From Acidobacteriota bacterium (lineage in GTDB: Bacteria; Acidobacteriota; CAIWXX01), in contig JACPPM010000238.1 of NCBI GenBank assembly GCA_016191015.1, positions 1 through 63,723 of the forward strand: a DNA stretch of 63,723 nt, written 5' to 3'. The notes under the pieces are model-generated. The model did not search any database. It was not told the DNA's origin and saw only the letters and a program-made list of their open reading frames with translations. Positions 26,952 through 36,169 of the stretch are shown here, one piece after another (the stretch's first letter is position 1; every line of letters starts with the position of its first letter). The position numbers and the translations under genes are program-made.

Positions 26952-29429
26952 ATGATCGAAGGAGGAACCGCTATCGTGGATCAGGCGCATGTGAGCCCGA
27001 AGGTGCATGAGGCTCTCGCGGAGCTTCAACAGTACCTCTCCGACGCGATCGCACCCCTCGTCGTGACGGATTCGATCGCGACGCTTCTGAAGTGCCCACC
27101 GAGCCTGGTCGCCTCCGAGATCCAGGCGTGGTCTGCGAACCAGTACCGGCGACAGGGCGCCAGCGTGCCCGTGTCTGATTACCTTTACCACGCCTACCGG
27201 AAGCTCTTCCTCATGGGGGAGTTCGATCTGGTTCCCCAGGAGACATTGCGTGCCTACCTCGGCTCGCTCAAGGCGATTCTGATCGAATTTTGCCCGCCTG
27301 AGGATCGCGAGCTGCTCCTGACGAACATGAACAATCTCGGGGAAACGGAGACGGCCACAGCCGCGCCGGCGCTCTATGTCCACCGGCAGGCCGCCCCCGA
27401 GCGCGCCATGGCTTCCAGCTTGCCCACGGCTGCGCCCATCCAGGTAGTCCAGGCGGATCGCAGGCTGGGTCTCCTCCTCGATCGCATCGAGCAGCAGCTA
27501 CCGCTAGCTGCGGAACGCGCGCAGGGTGAATCGCCGGCTGGAGCGGACCTTGTGTCGCAGGTGTTGGCGATGGTGGCTGGAAGTGCCAAGAGCAGCGCCG
27601 AGCTTCAGCAGTATCGCGACCGACTGGCCCGTCTTGGAGTCAGCGCTTCGATGTCGGACATTATCCGCACATTGGGGCAGAGCCTGCCGGACTGGTCGGC
27701 GCTTCAGACTGCGCCTGCGGCGGGCGGCGCGACGCCAACACGCGACGACAGCCCGGTCGAAGCCATGCATCGGATCGTGTCGTTGGAAGAGGATCCGGTT
27801 GAGACGGCCAAGAGGCTGTTTGAAATGATCCAGTCGGCGGTCGAACAATTCAACGCGGGCGCGCTCGCGCGGGCCGCCACCATCCTCGTCCTGAGCGCAA
27901 GAATCATTGCGGAGAAGAAGTTGACGCCGTCGGTGATCGAAGGAATCCAGCTTCGGGCGCGAGCGTCCCTCGATTCGCATCGTCTCCGCCAGTTCGCAGA
28001 GGACGCGAGGCAGCACGTCCTGCTCCAGAAGGTGCTGGGCTTCTTCCCCACTCTGTCTGTGACCGCGCTTCTGGGCGAGTTGCACTCCGAGCAGACGCGC
28101 GATCGGCGCCGGTTGCTCCTAGCCCTCCTTGCCTGCCACGGCGCGGCAGCGCGTCCTGAGGTTCTGGCGCGACTGGAGGAGTCGGCCGTGGGGTTCGGAG
28201 ATGGCGACTGGCATTTCCAGAGGAATCTCCTGACTCTGCTCCGGCGTATCCCTGCACCGCTGGACATTCCGCCCGACGCGGAAATCGATCTGGCTGTTCG
28301 GTTGACGGAGCCGGGTCATCCGATCGGTCTCGTGAAGGAGGCGGTTGCGAATCTGGGGCAGCTCAAGCACGAGCGAGCGGAGAGCGTTCTCATTCAGAGA
28401 CTCGAAGGTTACGAGTATCTCATGCTGAAGCCCGACGAGGCGCCCTACAGTGTCGACGAGCTAGGGGCGATACTCGACCGCATCGCGGGCACGCTGGCTC
28501 GATCGCGCTCGACGCGCGGCCGTCGCTTCGTGCTCGATCATGCACTGAAGCGCCAGCCGAAGCTCGGCAACACGCTCGCGCGCCTGTCCGATCTCGGCGC
28601 TCAAGATCTCTCGGATGACGAGGAGGTGGTCGGAAGGCTTCTGGAGGCACTACGCGCCGAGCTTCCGCGTCGAGTCCTTGGCCTCGCGCTTCCCAAGCAC
28701 AGCCAGCGCGCGCTCAGCCTGATCGCGGCGCTCTCGGCGACGAGGACGCCCGAGGTCATGTCGAGCTTGAAGGAGATCGCCGAGCGGTTTCCGGCGGAAA
28801 AGCTGGGGCGAGCGGCGGCGAGGGCGCTGGAGGGACCCGAAGGAGCTTTCAGGATCGCCCGCACTTCCGACGCCAGCCTCTCGGGAGATCTCGGATTGTT
28901 CGGGCTGCCGGCTTTGTTGCAGAACTTGAGCAACTCCGCGGCGACGGGGACCCTCGGGCTGTTGAATCCGAGTGGCGCAACGCTGTCGACCATCGCGTTC
29001 GAGAACGGAAAGGTCACCGGGTGTCACTCCGGGCACCTCACGGGAGTGGACGCGCTGTATCAGCTCTTCGAACGGCCGGAGCCGGGCACGTTCACGTTCG
29101 CGTCGAGGAAGAGTGAGGAGGCAAGCGGCGTGGCGCCCAACGTGCCGCCCACCAACATCATCCCACTGATGCTCGAAGGCATGCGCCGCTACGACGAATT
29201 CCGGCAGGCGTGCGCCATCGTACCCGACGATGGGAAGTTCGAGGCAACCGGAGTGAAGGGGTCTGGATACGCAGGCGAACGCGACCGCGATTTGCAGCGA
29301 ACCGTGCTGAAGAGAGCAACGACCGGGGCGACAGCCCACGCGTGTGAAACCGATCTCCCGGCGGACTCCTACCGGATCCGCAGACTACTCGTGCACTGGG
29401 TCGAACAAGGGGCGCTGCGGCTGGTCTGA
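26952..29429 (+). CDS. HEAT-like repeat protein with DUF4388-type domain
   Basis: LSGDLGLFGLPALLQNLSNSAATGTLGLLNPSG..STIAFENGKVTGCHSGHLTGVDALYQL. Confidence 0.75.
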   Translation: MIEGGTAIVDQAHVSPKVHEALAELQQYLSDAIAPLVVTDSIATLLKCPPSLVASEIQAWSANQYRRQGASVPVSDYLYHAYRKLFLMGEFDLVPQETLRAYLGSLKAILIEFCPPEDRELLLTNMNNLGETETATAAPALYVHRQAAPERAMASSLPTAAPIQVVQADRRLGLLLDRIEQQLPLAAERAQGESPAGADLVSQVLAMVAGSAKSSAELQQYRDRLARLGVSASMSDIIRTLGQSLPDWSALQTAPAAGGATPTRDDSPVEAMHRIVSLEEDPVETAKRLFEMIQSAVEQFNAGALARAATILVLSARIIAEKKLTPSVIEGIQLRARASLDSHRLRQFAEDARQHVLLQKVLGFFPTLSVTALLGELHSEQTRDRRRLLLALLACHGAAARPEVLARLEESAVGFGDGDWHFQRNLLTLLRRIPAPLDIPPDAEIDLAVRLTEPGHPIGLVKEAVANLGQLKHERAESVLIQRLEGYEYLMLKPDEAPYSVDELGAILDRIAGTLARSRSTRGRRFVLDHALKRQPKLGNTLARLSDLGAQDLSDDEEVVGRLLEALRAELPRRVLGLALPKHSQRALSLIAALSATRTPEVMSSLKEIAERFPAEKLGRAAARALEGPEGAFRIARTSDASLSGDLGLFGLPALLQNLSNSAATGTLGLLNPSGATLSTIAFENGKVTGCHSGHLTGVDALYQLFERPEPGTFTFASRKSEEASGVAPNVPPTNIIPLMLEGMRRYDEFRQACAIVPDDGKFEATGVKGSGYAGERDRDLQRTVLKRATTGATAHACETDLPADSYRIRRLLVHWVEQGALRLV

Positions 29430-29471
29430 GAAGAGGACGCAGCACCTGTCGCGGCCCGGACATTCCCAATG

Positions 29472-29634
29472 TCCGTGCGAAACTACAGATGGCGCAGATT
29501 TCCGCGCGGACTACGCAGATTCTTCCGGCATTCAACCGACGAGCAACGTGCTCCTCACTCCCAGGTCGGCGCGAAGCAATCGGCGACATCTGCGAATGAA
29601 TCTGTGCAATCTGCGGTTCCCGGGACTTTGCCGT
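29472..29634. repeat. CAGATT-word dyad family a, copy a1
   Basis: Reverse complement aligns over its length to 35885-36058 and 63549-63723. Confidence 0.9.
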
Positions 29635-29811
29635 ACACCTGGTACTACGCTCCATAGCGCCTTCGATTTGGGCTATTCATGGCAGGCTTGGGAGAAGCTT
29701 CGATCGTGTGTCGGTCCCGCGAAGAGCGACAGTGTTCTGCCGTTGGTCACCCATGATGGCCTTTTCCTGCCCGGGTCACTGAGAAGAAGGAGGGTAACAC
29801 GGCAGCGGTGA

Positions 29812-30282
29812 TCAATACGCCCGCCGGTCGGCGCGCGCGGTCCACTCGCGAAACAGCTCCAGACAATTCCCCCTCATGAAGTCTCCTTCCACCTCCACGG
29901 GGCTGTTGCCGAGCTGTTTCATGCGCTGGTTTGGAATGGTCAGCTCGCTGAATCCACAGCCCTGCGCGTCCTCGATGCACGAGCCGAAGATGATCTTCGA
30001 GATCCTTGCCCAATGGCACGCGGCAAAACACATGGGGCAAGGCTCGCATGTCGAGTAGATCACGCTGCCGGAGAGGTCGATCGTACTCAGCCGCGCACAC
30101 GCATCGCGAATGGCGCTCACCTCGGCGTGTGCCGTGATATCGCTGCCGGACCAGACCAGATTGTGCGAACACGCCAGCACCTCGCCGGCGCTCACGATGC
30201 ACGCCCCGAAGGGGGACTGCCCCTTCCCGATCCCCTCCCGCGCTTTCGCTATCGCCATCCTCATGAATCGCTCGTCGGCCAT
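29812..30282 (-). CDS. Nucleoside deaminase (CMP/dCMP-type zinc deaminase, guanine-deaminase-like)
   Basis: TAHAEVSAIRDAC..STCEPCPMCFAACHWARISKIIFG. Confidence 0.9.
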   Translation of the reverse strand: MADERFMRMAIAKAREGIGKGQSPFGACIVSAGEVLACSHNLVWSGSDITAHAEVSAIRDACARLSTIDLSGSVIYSTCEPCPMCFAACHWARISKIIFGSCIEDAQGCGFSELTIPNQRMKQLGNSPVEVEGDFMRGNCLELFREWTARADRRAY

Positions 30283-30287
30283 ATTGT

Positions 30288-33200
30288 CTACTTTCCACCT
30301 CTCAGCGCGGCTGCTTTGCGTGCGATCAACAGGAAGCTCGCCTCGCGCGCCTCTTTCTCCAGCTTTTCGAGCCGACTCCGTCCCGACGCTCGCGCGCCCG
30401 CGGCGATCTCGGTTTCGCCCATGGCGAGCGTCGCGTTCAGCTCAATCGAGACGAGCCCCGCGCGCGCGGCCTCGTCGATCACGCTCTGAAGAAGCTGCAG
30501 CGATACTCCGTGATCGCCCGCGGCCGCGCGCACACCCGCCTCGGCCAGCCGCACCTGCAGTCGCACCAGGAGGTCCTGGCTCCGGTTGGTGAGGGACTTC
30601 GACTTCATCATGGCGCTTCTCGCCTCTGCGGTCTTGCCCATCGCAGCCTGGGCACGCGCCCGCGTCGCCTCGGCAAGAGCGTGCAGATCCGCAATCTTTT
30701 CGCTCTCGAATTCAGCCGCAGCGGCCGCAGCGTCCGAAGCCGCGGCAGCCAGTGCCCCCTCCTCAAACGACAGACCGGCCAGGGCTAGGCGACTGTCGGC
30801 GATCGACCCCTTCTCGGCTATCTGCGTGCGAAGCGAAAGCGCTTCTTCATGGGCGCGCCGCGCACCTGCGATGTCCCCCTGGGCCAGCAAAACCTCGCCG
30901 ATCCCGTACAGATCGAATGCGCAGTAGCTCAGAGCGCCCATCTCCCGGCACACAGCGAGGGACTGGTCGTACTGTCTTCGCGCTTCCGCCAGATCGCCTC
31001 GGACGTAGGCGATGTCGGCGAGGTTGGTCTGCGCCACGGCGATCCCTTCCTTCTCCCCTATCTCACGATAGACCGACTCAGCCTCGACGAGCATCTTTGT
31101 GGCTCCGCCCAGATCCCCCCTGGCCCGAAGCACGTTTGCGATGTTGGTGAGGCCCCCCGCGAGGCCGCTCTTGTCGCCCGCCTGGCGGTAGATGGCGAGC
31201 GATTTCTCATACGCTTTCTGCGCCTCCACCAAATCCCCGGTGGTCTTGTGGACGACGCCGATCAGATTCAGCTCCCACGCCGCGCCGAGGCGGTCGCCGA
31301 TCTCTTCGTACGTCGCCACGGATTCCTCGAGCAGAGTCATGGCCGCTGCGAGGTTTCCCCTCGAAAGGTGGACGCTGGCCACGTTGCCCAGAGCCAGAGC
31401 GATGCTGCCTTTGTCGCCCGTCTCCCGGTACGTCGCCAGAACTTGCTCAAACGCCTTCTGCGCCTCCTCGCGATGGCCCCTGTCGTCGAGCACGGTGGCA
31501 ACGTTGTTCAGCGCCCACGCCGCGCCGGCGCGGTCGCCCGCATCCAGGAAGATCTTCTGCGCCTGGCTGGCGGCCCGCGTCGCGGCGTCCAGGTCACCGA
31601 GGTTCCTCCACGCCACACCCTCGGCCAGCCGCGCGCGCGCCAGCAGCAGCCGGGCACCACGGACCTCGGCCTTCCGCGCAGCCCGCCCCGCCGCCTCCTG
31701 CTGCCGTTTGTAGTCCGACATCCCACGTGCCGCGGACGATTCCACAAGATCAATCCTCGGATCGTCCCGATCGGGAGGTGCGAGCTTCCGCAGTGTGGCC
31801 ACGGTCGCCAGAGCGGCGGGCACGTTCTCGGCCTTGATCTGCGCCTCGGCGAGACGCAGGCCGTATTCCAGATTGGACGGAGCCACCTTGAACAGCGCCT
31901 CATATGTTTCCATCGCTTCGGTCCACTGATTGGAAATGCTCCAGTAACGCGCCCCGACCACGAGGCGATCGGTGTCGGGGAGCGAATCCGAGAGCTCCAT
32001 CGCGAGCTTCGCTTCGGCGGCCGCCTTGTTCGCATACCCCTGTGCGGACCATGCTTCGGCTAGTGCGGCGTGGATGAGAGGATGATGGGGATCGGCGGTG
32101 ACGGCCACCTCGAGCAGGTCCCGGGCACCGAGTGCGTCGTAGAGTCGCAGCTTGGCGAGTCCCTCGGAGTAATATCGCGCGACGACCGGATCGGCCGGGA
32201 GAGACGATCGGAGGCGGGCCGTCTGATCTTCAGTCAGCTCGCCGGCGCCCAGTTTTCTGCGTAGCTCAACGCCGGCCTGAGCGATGATCTGGAAAAGGTC
32301 TCTCTGGCTTCCGACGGCCGGCACGGCCGCAAGCGTTTCGCCCGTCCCTGCATGCGTCAAGCGGATGTCCACGCGGAGAGACGGGCCGGCGGAATCAGCC
32401 AGTGCGACGTACGATCCGCCGACGACCAGATCGACGCCGAGGTCGGCGCGGATCCGGCCGAGCGTCTGGCGCGACGGGCTGTCAGCATCCGCCAGCGCAA
32501 GCTCGCGCGTCATTCGCGCGATGTCCTCTCCGGGGATCACGCGGACGTGGCCGCCGGCGGCGAGCTCAGTCGAGAGCATTTCCGAGAGGGCGGTCGAGAG
32601 CCACGCCGACTCAGGCTGGCCCGTGCTGTTCTTGAAGCCGAGAATCGCCACAGCCCGCAACGGGGTCGCATCCGACAGCGCATCGGGGGTGGGATGGCGG
32701 AGGCTGAGGAAGAGGAGAACGGCGGTGACGGCGGCGAGCAATGCAGCTCCCGCGACGGCAGCGGTCCCCAGCCGCGTTCGCCGGAGCGTCCGCAGAGGCC
32801 ATCGCTGAACCGGCGTCGGCGCCACGTCACCGGCCAGTGACCGCGTGACGTCGACCGCGCTCGGGAACCGCGCAGTCGGATTGCGGGCCAGGCAGCGGAG
32901 GATGGCCGACTCCCACCGCTCCGGGAGTTCCGGGACGTATGAGCGCGGCGGCGGTGGATCCGAGTGGAGACGTCTGGTGGCCGCGACGAGGGGGGTGTCG
33001 CCAGTGAAAGGCAGCTCGCCCGTGACCATCTCGTAGACGACGACACCGAGCGCATAGACATCGGCGGCGGCGGTGGCGGTCGCGCCCACGACCTGCTCGG
33101 GAGCCATGTACGCAGCAGTGCCGAGGATGGTGCCGACTCCGGTCAGAGCCGAGGCGAGGTCGCCTGCGGCGGCGGTGCGCGCGAGACCGAAATCGGTGAT

Positions 33201-33845
33201 CACGGCGCGCGTTTCGGTTTCGCCCAGGCGTGGCGGCACAAGCATCACATTTCCGGATTTGAAGTCCCGGTGGATGACGCCTGCATTGTGCGCAGCAGCG
33301 AGGCCTGCGGCGAGCTGGGCGATGATCGGGAAGGAATCGATTGGTGTCATGTGGTGGACTTTGGTGAGTCGCTCCGCGAGGCTTTCCCCCTCGAGCAGCT
33401 CCATCGTCAGGAAGGTGATCTCCTGAGGCGCGTTGGCCGACCCCTCCTTGAGGGGACACCAATGGCGGCCGATGTCGAAGATCCGACAGACGTTCGGGTG
33501 CGAGATCTTGCGCGCGAGGTTGATCTCACGCTTGAAGCGTTCGATCAGCTCCTCGCTCCGATCACCGGCAATGTCCGTCCGGATTGTCTTCAGAGCGATT
33601 CGTTCGCCGAGCTCCTGGTCGACCACTTCGAACACTTCCCCCATCCCGCCCCGCCCGAGAACACGGATCACGCGGTAGCGCCCGGCCACAAGCTCGCCAG
33701 GTTCGAAAACCGGCGCCCGGCGCCCAGGAGAGACGGCCGGCCCACCCACGGGCGAACCCACGGGCTCCGGCAGCGGGCCTACCTCATCGCGCCACGGTAC
33801 GGTGGCCTCGGGGTTCAGATGCGGCTCTCCCTTCTCCTTAGCCAC
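30288..33845 (-). CDS. Serine/threonine protein kinase with C-terminal TPR array
   Basis: VLGRGGMGEVFEVVDQELGERIALKTI..VIHRDFKSGNVMLV..ITDFGLAR; TM; long TPR region. Confidence 0.95.
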   Translation of the reverse strand: MAKEKGEPHLNPEATVPWRDEVGPLPEPVGSPVGGPAVSPGRRAPVFEPGELVAGRYRVIRVLGRGGMGEVFEVVDQELGERIALKTIRTDIAGDRSEELIERFKREINLARKISHPNVCRIFDIGRHWCPLKEGSANAPQEITFLTMELLEGESLAERLTKVHHMTPIDSFPIIAQLAAGLAAAHNAGVIHRDFKSGNVMLVPPRLGETETRAVITDFGLARTAAAGDLASALTGVGTILGTAAYMAPEQVVGATATAAADVYALGVVVYEMVTGELPFTGDTPLVAATRRLHSDPPPPRSYVPELPERWESAILRCLARNPTARFPSAVDVTRSLAGDVAPTPVQRWPLRTLRRTRLGTAAVAGAALLAAVTAVLLFLSLRHPTPDALSDATPLRAVAILGFKNSTGQPESAWLSTALSEMLSTELAAGGHVRVIPGEDIARMTRELALADADSPSRQTLGRIRADLGVDLVVGGSYVALADSAGPSLRVDIRLTHAGTGETLAAVPAVGSQRDLFQIIAQAGVELRRKLGAGELTEDQTARLRSSLPADPVVARYYSEGLAKLRLYDALGARDLLEVAVTADPHHPLIHAALAEAWSAQGYANKAAAEAKLAMELSDSLPDTDRLVVGARYWSISNQWTEAMETYEALFKVAPSNLEYGLRLAEAQIKAENVPAALATVATLRKLAPPDRDDPRIDLVESSAARGMSDYKRQQEAAGRAARKAEVRGARLLLARARLAEGVAWRNLGDLDAATRAASQAQKIFLDAGDRAGAAWALNNVATVLDDRGHREEAQKAFEQVLATYRETGDKGSIALALGNVASVHLSRGNLAAAMTLLEESVATYEEIGDRLGAAWELNLIGVVHKTTGDLVEAQKAYEKSLAIYRQAGDKSGLAGGLTNIANVLRARGDLGGATKMLVEAESVYREIGEKEGIAVAQTNLADIAYVRGDLAEARRQYDQSLAVCREMGALSYCAFDLYGIGEVLLAQGDIAGARRAHEEALSLRTQIAEKGSIADSRLALAGLSFEEGALAAAASDAAAAAAEFESEKIADLHALAEATRARAQAAMGKTAEARSAMMKSKSLTNRSQDLLVRLQVRLAEAGVRAAAGDHGVSLQLLQSVIDEAARAGLVSIELNATLAMGETEIAAGARASGRSRLEKLEKEAREASFLLIARKAAALRGGK

Positions 33846-33882
33846 GCCCAGGAGCCACCCTCATCTCCTGTCCCCGTCAGTC

Positions 33883-34080
33883 TGGCATTCTGCATCTTGC
33901 ATTGTGGCTGCTCAGGTCAGGTAGGGCACACCACAAAATGCGCAAAATGCGCAGAAGTCACAAATGTTCAATACCTCTTCATCATCCATTCCTTCTGTGC
34001 CTTTTGCGCGTTCTGTGCCTTCTGTGGTTAGCCTGCCTGAGTAGTTACTTTGCATTTCTCATTTTTCATTTGGCCGTCGG
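33883..34080. repeat. Nested word-repeat cluster (GCATT words around a CACAAAATGCG/TTTTGCGCGTTCTGTG dyad)
   Basis: GGCATTCTGCATCTTGCATTG; CACAAAATGCGCAAAATGCGCAGAAGTCACAAATG; CCTTCTGTGCCTTTTGCGCGTTCTGTGCCTTCTGTGGTTAG; TTTGCATTTCTCATTTTTCATTT. Confidence 0.8.
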
Positions 34081-35769
34081 GCCCGCCCACTCCGGGACCT
34101 CATACACCGACTTGCCCTCAAACAGTGTGCACAGCACCTTCACCTCACTGATCTCGGCCGGCGAAATCTCGAACAGATTCCTCGACAACACGATCAGGTC
34201 GGCTGATTTTCCCGCCTCGATGGACCCCGTTTCCTTCTCTCTGAAACTGGCGAAGGCGCTGCCGATGGTGTAGGCGGCGAGGGCTGTCTGGAGGTCGAGG
34301 CGCTCCTCGGGGTAGAACGGCCGATCGCTCGCGCGCGGCCCTTCCGGATCCTGCCGCGTCACCGCGACTTCGATTCCTTCGAGCGGATTCACGGATGATA
34401 CCGACCAGTCGCTGCCCATCGCCATCAGAGCGCCGGTCTGATGGATGCTCCCGAGCGGATACACCCATCGCATTCGATCCGGGCCGAGCTTCGGGACTGT
34501 CAGCTCGGTGATGTAACTGTCTGCGTAGGCCCAGATCGGCTGGAATACCGGGATGACGGGGATCCTTGCAAAACGCGGGATGTCGGCGGGATCGATCAGC
34601 TCGAGGTGGGCGATCAGCGGCCTCGCGTCGCGCGGGCCATTGGCGCGGCGAGCCTCCTCGAGGGCGGTGAGGGAAGCGCGGATGGCACGGTCGCCGATCG
34701 CGTGGAAGTGGACCTGGAACTGCTCGCGATCGAGCCACGCGACGAGCGGATTCAGCTTCTCGGGCTCCCAATTGAGAGAGCCGGCGTCGCCGTCCCGCCC
34801 GAGATACGGTTTTAGGAGGGCCGCCGTTGCCGGTTCGATGACGCCGTCTTCGAAGATCTTGACAGCGGTTGCCTGGAAGTACTTGCCGTGGTACTGGCGG
34901 CGGAGCCTCTTCAGCCTCTCGATCTGCTCGACCGGCTGCATCGGATCGGCATAGAGGGCCGTGATCGCCCGGACTGTGAGGCCCCCCGTACGCTCGACCT
35001 CCGCGTACGCCTTCAATTCATCCTCCGTCACGCTGGCATCGTGGAACCCGGTGATGCCGAAGCCGTTCATGATCCGGACGGCCCTTCTCAGCCCGACCAC
35101 ACGCTCTTCGAGGGTGGAGGCGGGGGCCATCTTATAGACAAGGTCGATCGCGCTTTCGCGGAGTGTCCCTGTCGGCTCGCCGCCCGCACTTCGCTCAATT
35201 CTCCCGTCCTCCGGGTCGGTCGTGCTTCGCGTGACTCCCGCGATTTCCAGCGCCTTGGAGTTCGCCCATGCCGAGTGTCCGTCGGCTGAAGTCAGGAGTA
35301 CGGGGCGATCCGGCACGATCGCGTCCAGCCACTCTTTGCGCGGGTTGGCGTCGCGAAACGTGGGGAGCTGCCAGTTGCTGCCGAGGACCCAGGCGAGCGC
35401 AGGGTGCTCAGCGGCATACTGCTTCACTGTCGCGAGAATCCCTTCCAAGGTGCTCGCGTCGGTCAGAGCGCACTGGCCAAGCTCGACTCCGGCGCTGAGC
35501 GGGTGAACGTGGGCATCGATGAAGGAAGGCATGACGAAGCGGCCCGCGAGATCGATCGTGCGCGTGCCGTCGGCGATCCACGATCGCACGCCCGAGTCGT
35601 CACCGACGTACACGATCTGCCCGTCCGTGATCGCGATCGAGTCGGCCCAGGATCGCGCAGCATCCATCGTATAGATCTTCCCGTGCTGCAGGACCAGATC
35701 GGCCTTCGAGGTCGACACGCCGGCGGCCACGAGCCCCGGAAACAGCAGTAGCGTGATGAGGGATTTCAC
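34066..35769 (-). CDS. Metal-dependent amidohydrolase (YtcJ/ExoD-like amidohydrolase 3 family)
   Basis: VMPSFIDAHVHPLSAGVEL..GLTVRAITALYADPMQ..FHAIGDRAIRASL; ORF extends to 35886, GTG at 35769 precedes a signal-like segment. Confidence 0.85.
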   Translation of the reverse strand: MKSLITLLLFPGLVAAGVSTSKADLVLQHGKIYTMDAARSWADSIAITDGQIVYVGDDSGVRSWIADGTRTIDLAGRFVMPSFIDAHVHPLSAGVELGQCALTDASTLEGILATVKQYAAEHPALAWVLGSNWQLPTFRDANPRKEWLDAIVPDRPVLLTSADGHSAWANSKALEIAGVTRSTTDPEDGRIERSAGGEPTGTLRESAIDLVYKMAPASTLEERVVGLRRAVRIMNGFGITGFHDASVTEDELKAYAEVERTGGLTVRAITALYADPMQPVEQIERLKRLRRQYHGKYFQATAVKIFEDGVIEPATAALLKPYLGRDGDAGSLNWEPEKLNPLVAWLDREQFQVHFHAIGDRAIRASLTALEEARRANGPRDARPLIAHLELIDPADIPRFARIPVIPVFQPIWAYADSYITELTVPKLGPDRMRWVYPLGSIHQTGALMAMGSDWSVSSVNPLEGIEVAVTRQDPEGPRASDRPFYPEERLDLQTALAAYTIGSAFASFREKETGSIEAGKSADLIVLSRNLFEISPAEISEVKVLCTLFEGKSVYEVPEWAGPTAK

Positions 35770-35884
35770 AGAGCACAACTCCTGATTTGGTGTCGTCGAC
35801 ACGCGATCCAGTTTATCCATTTCGGGGGTCGGGCGATAGGGTGGCCGGACGACCCCAGGGGTTCCGCGGCGCCGGAGGCGCGAC

Positions 35885-36058
35885 AAGACTACGGCAAAGC
35901 CCGGAAACCGCAGATTTCACAGATTGACTCGCAGATGTCGCCGATTGCTTCGCCCCGACCCGAGAGTGAGGAGCAAGTTGCTCGTCGGTTGAATGCTGGA
36001 AGAATCTGCGTAATCTGCGCGGAAATCTGCGCCATCTGCGGTTTTGCACGGAACGGCC
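35885..36058. repeat. CAGATT-word dyad family a, copy a2
   Basis: Near-identical to 63549-63723; inverse of 29472-29634. Confidence 0.95.
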
Positions 36059-36169
36059 TCGCCCGAGTCGGCGCCTCGACTTTGCCGCAGCCCTGGGAGG
36101 CGCGAAAGAACCCCTGGACTATGGCGCGCTCGATTGACCTCCTGTGGATCGGCTCCTATACTGGTCGGC

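Noticed and set aside
29469-29657. Short ORFs over 29472-29634 and 35813-36058 (..MQNRRWRRFPRRLRRFF..)
   Set aside because: Translated CAGATT-word repeats; similarity reflects the DNA element.
30849-32063. 404-aa + ORF opposite the kinase-TPR gene
   Set aside because: Antisense of the TPR region; no coding signatures.
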